From NCBI GenBank assembly GCA_037179515.1, contig JAXCGZ010021038.1, forward strand, positions 1 to 64,000: a DNA stretch of 64,000 nt, read 5' to 3'. Positions 54,971 through 64,000 of the stretch are shown piece by piece. Source of the DNA: Halocaridina rubra (Eukaryota; Arthropoda; Malacostraca; Decapoda; Atyidae). The position numbers and the translations under genes were made by a program. The notes beneath the pieces were generated by a model. It searched no databases. It was not told the DNA's origin and saw only the letters and a list, made by a program, of their open reading frames with translations. Position 1 is the first letter of the stretch. Every line of letters starts with the position of its first letter.

Positions 54971-57720
54971 GAGTATGGCAACCTGAATGAATTAAATGTT
55001 AGTTCACTGCTATTATCTGAGAGAGACGAGAATTGCACCTGGGAATGTCCAGTTAAAGAAAACATTGAACAGTTTAGAATAGAGTTTCAGGAGCTGAATA
55101 CAGAACACGCACTGGAAAATATATAAACACATGACTTTAAAAACAGTAATAAAAAAATGAGAGTTGTTGTGATAGAAAGATCTAATTCATTGATTAGACA
55201 AGCACTTGATAAAGAGAAGGCAGTGATGATCTCAGGCATAAGTGAACCCCAGGAGTAACATGGCAGGGGAGACTTAAGCAAAATAAAGCTAGGTTTTTAG
55301 ACCTAACATACCTTCAAAAATTCATAACAATGGTCATTAGACCCTATTGAACACAAGAAGAGATGAGAAAGATAAAAATCTTGTTGCAAGAAGATAGAAG
55401 GTTAAATGAGGGAAAAAATAAAGAAGCAAAGAAAATTTTTTGTTCCAGAGCTCTTCTAGCCAAAGGGGAGATACTAAGGATAATGGTAGAAGATCAAGAG
55501 ATGAAGCCTCATTGAGATTGCTGTGCACAAATGCTGATGAGGTAGCTGGTAGGACAGTAGAATTAAGCATTTTATTCACAAAAGTAAGGCATATATAGTA
55601 GCGGTTACAAAGACTTAGTTAAGTGAGAATATAAACAGTGTCACAGTTATCCTTAAGGTCTTCAGACTAGTAGAAGGATAGCATTGCTCATAAGTGAAAG
55701 ATATCAGGTTGAAGAAATAAACTTTGCTATAGAAAGTGAGTTTAAGGAATTTCTGTTGCTCGCATAAATACCGGATCAGAGAGCATTGTAATAACTGTTG
55801 TATATAACCCACCCCACCAAGAAACCAATGTAGGCTAGAAGTTTATGAGGAAAATAATATATGTACAATTAAAATCATAACCTCTGTTGTTAACATTGCA
55901 CATGTGAGAAAATGTAGGTTTTTAAATATGGGAGATTTTGATCACAGAGAGATAGACTGGATAAATCTTGACCCACACAATGAAGAGGACTCATTCGGGG
56001 AAAGATTCCTAGATTGCGTACAAGTGAATTTCCTACGCCAACATGTATTGGAACTAATGAGAGCAAGGGATGGGTATGAACCATCACTTTTTCATCTAGT
56101 ATTCACAGATAATGTGCTGGATGCTGAAAAAAATTGAGTATGAATCACCAGTTGGAGAGAGTGACCACTGTGTTGTTTATGGAGTATATCATCGAAGATG
56201 TTCTGCCTGAAAATAGAGGCGCTGTGAACTACATGAGGAGGAACCATCCAAAAGGAGATTACATCAAAATTAATGAGCTTTTTGCAGTTATTCAAAGAAT
56301 TTTTTGTTTCTCGCATAAATACGGGTCAGAGAGTATTATAATAACTTTTGTATATAACCCACCCCACCAAGGAATCAATATAGGTTATTGAGGAAAATAA
56401 TATATGTACAATTAAAATCATAAACTCTGTTGTTAACATTGCGCATGTGAGAAATTGTAGAGCTTTGAATATGGGAGATATTAATCATAGAGAGAGAGAT
56501 TGGATAAATCTTGACCCACACAGTGAGGAGGACTCATTCGGGGCAAGATTCCTAGATTGCGTACAAGTGAATTTCCTACACCAACATGTATTGGAACCAA
56601 TGAGAGTATTCACAGATAATGTGTTGAATGCTGAAAAAAATTGTGTATGAATACCCAATTGGAAAGAGTGACCACTTTGTGTTGTTTATTGAGTATATCA
56701 TCGAAGATGTTCTGCCTGGAAATAGAGGCACTGAGAACTACATGAGGAGGAACCATCTGAAAGGAGATTACATCAAAATAAATGAGATCTTTGCAGTTAT
56801 TGGCTGGAGGACCTTATTTAACAAAAAATCTTTAAAAAAAAGTAAAAAAATTTTTTGTGAGGAATATGAGAGATAGTAAATTGTTGCATACCTTCCACCA
56901 AAATAGGAGTTATTCATGCCAACATGAAATAGTTCAATAATGAGTGCAATAGAGCTAAAGAGTGTAAAGACAATTGCTGGAAAAGGAATAGGAGAATAAA
57001 AAGCATAAATGCCTAACAAATATATAAAAGAGCAAGAAACGATTACCTAAGTAAAAAAAAAAAGAGAAACAGAGAGAGATTATGAAAGCTATATCACCAA
57101 GAAGACTAAAGAAATCCCAAACTTTTCCATAGCATTTTCAGAGGAAAATTGAAGGTCAAAGAACAGGTTTTAAAGCTGAATTGAGCTGATGAAAGCATCA
57201 CTGAGACGGATGAAGAGATCTACAAAGAAGTGAACAAGAAGTGTCAGGCAGTATTTACAACAGACTATACACCACCCCTATGATTGCAGATATAGGAGCT
57301 TATGGGCCAGTATTAGAGAACATCATTTTTTTAGCCAAAGAGGCATGCAAATGACTGATGGAGTTAGATGCCCACAGAGCTACAGGTCCTGATGATATAT
57401 TCCGTTATTTACTTCAGAAATCCAATAAAACAATATCGACGGCCCTATGTATCATATCTGAAAAGAAGCGAATATGGTACCAATCTCCAAAAAGGAAAGG
57501 GGTGGGGGGAACAGCTTTAAACAATAAGCCTGTTTCCTTGGACAGGGCGGTTTGCGAAATTAATTTAGAAACTACTAAGAAAACACATCTCTCTTCTCTT
57601 GGAATCCTTCAACGTTTTGCCGATGAGAAAACAAGGCTTCAGGGAAGGTAGATCAAGAGTAACAATATCATTATAATTTTATGATGAGATAAGCCAGATC
57701 TTACAGGAGAGAGAGGGGAC
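54971..57720 (+). mobile_element. CR1-superfamily LINE copy F, with internal duplication
   Basis: Degenerate plus-strand copy: ORF1 remnants from about 55040 (ENIEQFRIEFQEL, RSNSLIRQALDKEKAVMISG), endonuclease from about 55690, a tandem duplication (55745-56296 and 56297-56846), RT start from 57358 (MELDAHRATGPDDIFRYLLQ) to about 57720, where it is cut in the FQKAFD region by the RTE-like LINE. Dense with stops; older than copies A-C by appearance. Confidence 0.75.
55745..56846 (+). repeat. Tandem duplication of ~550 bp in copy F endonuclease
   Basis: TATATAACCCACCCCACCAA lies at 55801 and again at 56351, and about 550 bp around them repeat: ATTGCACATGTGAGAAA / ATTGCGCATGTGAGAAA, the DWINLDPH endonuclease block, and CATGAGGAGGAACCATC. 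The junction is just after TTTTTGCAGTTATT near 56296. Unit 2 lacks a short segment after LEPMR. Confidence 0.85.
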
Positions 57721-57906
57721 ATGGCTTATATATGAGTGTATAATTACCTCCCTGAGGGAGGAGGGTTAAGAATACTTCCTCCGTGTTCCCCTGCATGTTG
57801 CAAAAGTGGACTAAATGGGACAGAGGGGGGACTGGATATCCCCCTCTGTATTTACTTACTACGAATAGCCAAGAGATGTGGGAGTATTCTAGCAGGAGAG
57901 ATCCAG

Positions 57907-58640
57907 TCAGAACCCTGGTAATTGGGTCTCTGAATGTGCATGCTTGTGGTGTATATAGAAATAAGTGGGAGGTGATAGGGTGTATGTTTGTGGAGAGAAA
58001 GTTAGATGTACTTGCAATGAGAGAAAGTAAGATAAAAGGGAGTGTTGTAGGTAGGGTGTCTGGAGTTGAGAGTGGGAGAGGAAGATAGGGAGTGTCTCTG
58101 TTATTAAGTGAAGAGATGAATAAGTGTGTGGTAGAATGGAGGGCAGTATCTTCTTGAATAATAATGGTTTAAATGAGGCTGAGATGCGAGGCTTGTGTGT
58201 TTGTGAGTGCATATGGCCGTGGCAGTGAAAGAAGTGAGGAAGAGAGAGAAGAATTTCAGATGAAACTGAACGAGCTTATGGAAGACTCGGGAATGAATGT
58301 GAACGTGGTGTTGATGAGAGCTTTGAATGCTAGAGTAGGGAATGAGCCAGTGGATGGTGTTATTGGGAATTATAGATTACCTGGTAGGAATGAGAGTGGA
58401 GAGAAAATGATTGATATGTGTAATAAGAGCAAGATGTTGTGTGCTAATAATGTATTTAGCAAAAATGATGTGCATAAGTATACATGGGTCAGAGTGGATA
58501 ATGGAAGAGTAGTTAACAGAGCATTAATGGATTATAGTGTGGTGAACAGGAGGGTGATTGGAAGAGTATTGGATGTGAAGGTACTGAGAACATTGGTTGA
58601 GGAATATCTGATCATTATTTAGTGGAAAGTAGAGTGAACG
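57907..58640 (+). pseudogene. RTE-like endonuclease
   Basis: LVIGSLNVHACGVYRNKWEV (start, with the N-terminal Asn), VERKLDVLAMRESKIKG (catalytic Glu), a stop near 58087, then CVFVSAYGRG, VVLMRALNARVGNEPVDG where the catalytic GDFNA motif has become MRALNA, NRALMDYSVVN, and SDHYLVES-like sequence at 58606-58630 in a shifted frame. Several changes make it inactive. Confidence 0.8.
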
Positions 58641-58819
58641 TGGGAGAGAAGTGGAGAAAGAGGAGAAGCGAGAGAAGAAGAGAGGCGCTAAAAGTGAATG
58701 AAATGTATAAGAAAGAGAAAGACTGTGAGCATTAGGCTGGAGTGAGAAATGTGTGGAATGAAGTGAAAGAGAAAGTGGAGGACGGAGCGGAAAAAAATGG
58801 GGCTGTTTCAAGGAGGAAG

Positions 58820-60406
58820 TTATGAAGTGTGCCGAGGCAGTGTGCAGAAGGAGACTAACTGGTTTAAGTAAAAGGAAAGGTAGTGAATGGTGGAATGAGC
58901 AGGTGAGTGCAGAAGTGGCTGAAAAGAAGCAGGCTTATGAGGTATGGTTGCAGGTAGATAATGTAGAGACGTATGAAAGGCATTGTGCAAAGAGGAGTTT
59001 AGTGAAGCACGTGGTGAGGGAGGCAAAGAGAGAAGCGGATGTAAGGTGTGGCAGATGCCTGTCTGAGAATTTTGAAAAGGAATTTAAAGATGTTTTGGAA
59101 GGAAGTGAAAAGAGTGAGGAAAGGTGGATATAGTAGGGAGGAGAGAGTGAAAGGAGCAAATGGACAGTTGCCAGTGGATGAAATAAAGGTGAGAGAGAGA
59201 GATGGGCTGAATATTTCAAGAGCCTGCTGAGTGAGAAAGATGATAGAGAGGCAGAGATTGTGGCTGTGGGAAATGAATGGAGAATGTCAATGTTAGGAAA
59301 TAAGAATGATAGATATAGCAAAATAGGAAGTATGTTTGGCATTGAGAACAACGAAAGCAGGTAAAGCACCAGGGATAGATGGGTGTCATGCTGAATGCTT
59401 GTCAAAAGGTGGGGAGGCTTTAATAGAATGGATGGTTAGGTTGTTGAATGTATGTTTCAGGAAAAGGAGGGTCCAAGTTGATTGGGGGAGTGCACATATA
59501 ATTCCACTTTACAAAGGGAAGGGAGATAAATATGAGTGTAGTAGATTTAGGGGAATTAGTTTGTTGAGTGTAGTCAGAAAGGTATATGGAAGAGTGTTAA
59601 TCAAGAGAATTAGGATAGGTACTGAGAGATTGATTAGGGAAGAAGAGTGTGGGTTCAGGAGAGGAAGAGGATTTGTGGATCAGGTGTTTGTAATAAGACA
59701 GGTGTGTGAGAAGTTCTTGGAGAAAGGTAGGGACACTTTTTGGGCCTTTATGGATTTAAAGAAAGCGTATTACAGGGTAGATAGAGAGGGCTTGTGGAGG
59801 GTGTTGTGAATGTATGAAATAAGCGGAAGTTTGTTGAATGCGGCGAAGAGTTTTTACATGAATAGAAGAGCATGCGTGAGAGTTGGGAATAGTATGAATG
59901 ATTGGCTTGAAGTGAATTCTAGGTTACGCCAAGGTTGTGTAATGTCGCTATGGTTATGTAATGTTTATGTGGATGGAGTAGTAAGGGGAATAAATGGAAG
60001 AGTATTAGACAAAGGCTTGGAACTAGTGGGTGAGGATGAAAGGTTGTGGAAATTGAATCAATTGCTATTTGCAGATGATATTGTACTGATGGATGATATT
60101 AAAAATAAAGTGAATCATTTGGTGACTGAGTTTATTAGTTTGTGTGAAAGAATGAAGTTGAGGGTGAATATTGGTAAGAGAAAAGTCATGAAATGCAAGA
60201 GGAGTGTTAATGTTTGCAGACTGAATGTAGGAATGAATGGAGAGTTGCTTGAAAAAGTTGAGAGTTTTAAGTATCTGGGGTCGCATATATCAAGGAGTGG
60301 ACGAGTGGATGCAAAGGTAAATCACAGACTGAAGGAAGCTATTAAATGTCTAGGTGGGTTGAAAAGTGCAATCGTCCTAGCCCTTTGTGGAAAAGGGAGT
60401 CTGTGA
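58820..60406 (+). pseudogene. RTE-like reverse transcriptase
   Basis: Linker WWNEQVSAEVAEKKQAYEV (58822-59133). RT from 59336 in one frame with a single TGA at 59807-59809: AGKAPGIDGCHAECLSKGGE, FRGISLLSVVRKVYGRVL, FWAFMDLKKAYYRVD, LRQGCVMSLWLCNVYVDGV and LLFADDIVLMDD with Asp-Asp at 60074-60079; then FKYLGSHISRSGRVD. The next stop is at 60404-60406. Confidence 0.87.
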
Positions 60407-60890
60407 CGTAAAACTGGAACAAGTGGATTGAAAAGTGTATTGAGAAATAGATATTTGGGAATGAATGCAAAGAGGAGGATATATGAAGGTGTGATTGTAT
60501 GGAGCAGAGACATGGAATTGCAAGAGAGACTGAAAGGAAGAAGATGAATGTAATAGAGATGAGGTGTTTGAGAGGTATGATTGGTGTATCTAGAATAGAT
60601 AGAGTAAGAAATGAGGATGTCATTCAGAGAATGGATGTTGAAATGAAGCTAACAGAGAGGTGAGCTTAAAGTGTTGAGCTGATTCGGACACATGGAAAGG
60701 ATGAGTGATGAACGAATAGTGAAGAGAGTGTGCAGTACAGAAGTGATTGGAGTTAGGTGAAAAGGGAGACCTAGAATGAGATGGATGGATGTCATGAAAA
60801 GAGCACTGAATGCATGTGGAATGTTAGTGGAACAGGGAAGAGTGCGTGCAAGAGATAGGAATGAGTGGAGGAAGATTGTGCATATATGAC
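60407..60890 (+). pseudogene. RTE-like ORF2 C-terminal domain
   Basis: After the 60404 stop the frame continues SVLRNRYLGMNAKRRIYEGV, then in other frames EMRCLRGMIGVSRIDRVRNE, the zinc-less GHMERMSDER-type motif near 60690 and GRPRMRWMDVMKRALNACGM near 60770. This C-terminal arrangement is usual for RTE-type ORF2. Confidence 0.75.
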
Positions 60891-60980
60891 ACAGCCCAAA
60901 GGGATTTTTCGCATCTGCTAGCTCAGTGAACTGTGGTGGATGAGTGTGAAGGGGGGGAGTTCCCATATGATGAAGCGGTG

Positions 60981-61190
60981 GGGGTAAACTAACTGCGGCT
61001 GTCGAGGCTCACTGTTGAATATCCTTGCCCGCCTACCTTGTGGATGACCCAAGCAGGTTGGAAGAGGGGGAGACGTGGCAACCCTTTTTCCCAATGAAGC
61101 TAAGAGGAGTGATTGAGGTGTGTGTGAATTGTGCTGAAAGCATATTTCTTGGCTCGGCCACCCCCTTTAAAAGGGGGAATGAGGCATGTG
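60981..61190. other. Unassigned stretch after the RTE-like LINE
   Basis: No ORF worth naming; probably the LINE 3' UTR or flanking sequence. Ends with a short inverted motif CCCCCTTTAAAAGGGGG near 61161-61177. Confidence 0.4.
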
Positions 61191-62519
61191 CATATGTATG
61201 TAATTATCTCATTGTGATTATCTAATTTGCTAATGGGAAGGAGCTCCTTGCTCGTAACTATCAGTCTCCCTGTCGGTTCCATTTTTGTGTTCATTGATAC
61301 TTATCATTCTTGTCCTTAAAACTATGGAATATGTTAGCATTAACAACCTCCTCGCTTAGCCAATTCCAGTCATCATGTACTCATACACTGAAGACGTGCT
61401 CCATTGCATCCTGCAAGGAAGCTTCCTTACAAAGCTTCAAACCATGACCTCTAGTTCCTGAGCCAGCCATATAAAAATATCGATCCCCATCCACCCTGCT
61501 ATAGCTATGAAGGAGTTTTAAAACCGTCACCATATCCCCCCTCATTCTTCTAGCTTCTAGTGATCGTAAATGTAATTCCCTACACCTCTCTTCATAAATG
61601 AGATTGTGTATTTCTGGCGCCAGTTTCGAGGCATGTTTTTGAACTTTTTCCAGAATAATTATATGCTTATTCAAGTGTAGATTCCAAAAGGTAGCTGCAT
61701 ATTCAAGCTTTGACCTCACATATCTTACATAAATATTTCTGAGCACAGTACCGTCCGTGTGATTGAAGGATACCGTTACATTTGCTAAGAATGCATATGC
61801 TGCTATTACAGTGCCATTTATATTCATTTCTGGACACAAATCAGCCAGTATGTTTACTCCTAAATAGCTTTCACTCTTCGTCTTTTGAATTTCTGCTCCT
61901 GCTATTGAAACTCCAGCTTGGGCCTTCTTACACTTGTACCTATTCTCATTTCCTTACAGTTTAAAGTATTAAATATCATTAGCCACTTTTCTGTCCACTC
62001 ATACAGACTATTTGGGTCTTCCTGAAGATCTCTACTATTGTTTTCATCTCTTACTTTCTTCACAAATTTTGCATCATCTGCAATTTATAGACTCTGGTAA
62101 GCCATTTACATATACAAGGAACAAAAGTAATCCTAAAACTGAACCCTCAGGAACACCACTACTAACGCTTCCCCATTCAGATGCTGAGTGTCTTACTATA
62201 TCCCACTGTTCCTTCCTTCTAAGAAAACTTTAATCCATTCCAAGACATTTCCATCTATTTTCACCATACTTGCGGCTTCTTAATAAGTCTCCCATGTGGG
62301 ACTGTATCAAATGCCTTCTGGAAGTCTAGGAATATGGAATCTACCCAGCCCTCCCTTTCTTGTAAGATCCAACTTTCCTCATCATAACATTCTAATAATA
62401 TTGTTACTATTGATTTGCCTTCTGTGAAGCCATGTTGTCTCACTGACAACACGTTGAAGAATTCCAAGTGAAGAGAGACGTGTTTTTTTAGTAGTTTTTC
62501 CAACTTTTCAAACAGTGCT

Positions 62520-62989
62520 TGTTGATATAGGTTCTTGAAGGAAACACTCGGTTCTGGCCTTAAAATCAATTATGAGAAAATTTATGCATATATATTTATA
62601 AGAAACTATACACCTGAGCAAATGGGAGAGACACTAGACTTGTGTGACTAACAGGGCAAGAGGCTGATTCACAACTACAACTGATGAACAACTAATAGTC
62701 TGAGGCTGATGCACGACTGAAGGCTGATACACGACTATGGCTGATACTTGACTATGGCTGATACTCGACTGACTATATAATACTGTATCATTTATGAAGA
62801 GAACTTATTATTTGCTGTTCACCACAAACTACCCCATTCACTGACTGGCTTGTTCATAATACCATATATCGTTCTAAGGTTCTAACAGCTGAATTGGTCA
62901 TCAGTTATCAGTTAAATGCACTAGCTGACAGCCGAGTATGTAATTGGCCAACCAATTTTAAAGAACTGCTTAACACTCATAAATCCACA
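62520..62989. mobile_element. Second solo LTR (470 bp) in copy G
   Basis: Starts TGTTGATATAGG and ends AAATCCACA (TG...CA). The flanks are GTGCT (62515-62519) and ATGCT (62990-62994); sister LINE copies have ATGCT once, so the left copy has one substitution. Contains a four-fold ~20-bp repeat (GGCTGATACACGACTAT-like, about 62703-62772) and a TATATAA near 62776. Unrelated to the 1.9-kb LTR family. Strand not determinable. Confidence 0.72.
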
Positions 62990-63775
62990 ATGCTAGTCAA
63001 GGAAACAGGCCTATTGGTTAGAGCTGTATCCCTCCTTCCCTTTTTGAAGATAGGTGTCATGTTCGCTTGTTTCCAGCATCTTGGAATCTCCCCAGATTCC
63101 AGCGACGTTTAAAATATGATGCATACTTGTACCGATATTGATTTAGCGCATTTCTAAAGTATGTAAGGGGACATATCATCAGGACCTGTAGCTTTTTGGG
63201 CATCTAACTCCATCAGCACTTTTCTTACCTCTGTGGCTGAAAAGATGATGTTCCCTAATACCGACTCATTAGCTCTTATCTATGCATTCTGTGGGGGTGG
63301 GGTAGTTTCTGCTGTAAATGCTGACTGAAACTCCTTGTTCAAGACTTTGCAGATCTCTTCATCCATCTCAGTATTGCTTCCATCCGCTCTCTTTGACCAT
63401 CAGCTTTTTGATAAAGCTGTGGAAAATATTGAGATTTATATAACCTTCCTGGTGATATCGCTGCCTCTCTTCTTTTACTAGGTAATAATTTCTAGCTCTT
63501 TTATAAGTCTGCCAGGCATTTATGTTTATTCCTACTATGCATTTTCCAGCATTTGTCTCTCTACTCCTTAGCTCTCTTACACTAATTATAATGTATAACT
63601 CCTATTTTGGTGTAAGGTATGTAACAATTTAGTCACCCCATATTCCTTACAAAAATGAAGTGCCTTTCATGTACAGATTTGTTGTTAAATAAGCTCCTCT
63701 GGGTAATAATTCCAAAAGGCTCATTAATTTAGATGTAATCTACTTTCGGATAGTTACTCCTCGTGTCCTTCTCAG

Positions 63776-63815
63776 CACTTTCCCGTAAGCACAATTAGCT
63801 AATTACAATTAGGTT
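63776..63815 (+). mobile_element. Very short CR1-family 3'-end insertion in copy G
   Basis: CTTTCCCGTAAGCACAATTA followed by GCTAATTACAATTAGG is the plus-strand 3' terminus of this LINE family. It lies inside the minus-strand endonuclease of copy G, where sister copies lack it. About 40 bp, an extreme 5' truncation. Confidence 0.65.
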
Positions 63816-64000
63816 ATTAACTCTATTTTCAGACAGAACCTCTTCAGTGATATAGTTCAACAACAACACACAGTGGTCACTCTTTCCAGATGGTGGTTAA
63901 TACTCGATTTTTTCAAGATCCAACACATTATCTGTGAATACTAGATCAAGCAGTGATGGCTCATCCCCACCTCTTGCTCTCGTTGGTTCCAGTGCATGAT

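Larger units (their letters stand above)
57740..60980 (+). mobile_element. RTE-like LINE
   Basis: Nearly complete plus-strand non-LTR element: 5' part 57740-57905, endonuclease 57907-58640, linker 58820-59200, RT 59336-60406, C-terminal domain to about 60890, 3' region to about 60980. RT and C-terminal motifs match an RTE-type family I associate with decapods. GC and purine content are higher than the surrounding CR1 copies. Confidence 0.78.
61191..64000 (-). mobile_element. CR1-superfamily LINE copy G, interrupted
   Basis: 3' end at about 61195 (TATGTAATTATCTCATTGTG). RT C-terminal part 61839-61381 (NIYVRYVRSKLEYAATFWNL, GDRYFYMAGSGTRGH), a deleted catalytic block near 62075 (FADD missing), VPHGRL and FLDFQKAFDTV (62569-62261), a solo LTR (62520-62989), then RT N-terminus and endonuclease pieces to the window end. 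Confidence 0.8.

Noticed and set aside
61025..61225. 66-codon plus ORF after the RTE-like LINE
   Set aside because: No recognised motif, runs into the 3' end of LINE G, and lies in probable LINE 3' UTR.

Overview
The window looks like repeat-rich DNA from an arthropod, most likely a decapod crustacean. This is an inference from the types of LINE present: a CR1-superfamily family whose 3' end carries a TAATTACCTAATTG motif plus (GT)n, and an RTE-like family of a kind I associate with decapods. I could not support any host protein-coding gene, rRNA, genuine tRNA or CRISPR array. Almost every kilobase can be assigned to a retrotransposon, nearly all broken.

Layout: (1) 1-15003. A minus-strand LTR element enters from the left; its tRNA-Lys-type primer-binding site (175-192) and 1.93-kb 5' LTR (197-2123) are visible. 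It abuts a plus-strand Ty3/gypsy-like RT-RNase H (2124-3758), a related partial LTR (4394-4990), a 136-bp tandem repeat, and a gag-protease-integrase segment (6103-7886). The integrase is split by a 6.9-kb minus-strand Jockey-like LINE (7887-14772) and resumes at 14773-15003. That LINE holds a 531-bp TA microsatellite inside its RT and a complete solo LTR (10594-12515) with a 5-bp target duplication. (2) 15481-26320. Four consecutive same-strand CR1-superfamily LINE copies (A-D) are joined by GT-rich tracts. (3) 22403-53585. A very large imperfect palindrome, each arm about 11.5 kb, contains LINE copies C, D and E, a Mag-type Ty3/gypsy element and part of a second gypsy-like element. The 2.16-kb centre carries that element's gag, protease, a SINE and integrase remnants. 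A 6.0-kb I/Nimb-like LINE (36627-42643, 10-bp target duplication) sits only in the right arm; the left arm keeps the empty site. (4) 53586-64000. A minus-strand Mag-type fragment, an inverted RTE-like 5' fragment, CR1 copy F with an internal 550-bp tandem duplication, a nearly full RTE-like LINE (57740-60980), and CR1 copy G interrupted by a second solo LTR (62520-62989).

Two gypsy-like families here appear to place integrase before reverse transcriptase (gag-PR-INT-RT-RNase H), the Ty1/copia-like order known from Gmr1-like elements. In the central element INT remnant and RT are contiguous. In the left element the order is inferred from two flanking pieces. The nesting gives a relative chronology: LINE E and the gypsy elements first, then the inverted duplication, then the I/Nimb LINE. 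The copies are pseudogenised by stops, frameshifts and deletions; the best preserved coding stretches are the RT of LINE copy B (one visible stop) and the RT of the RTE-like element.
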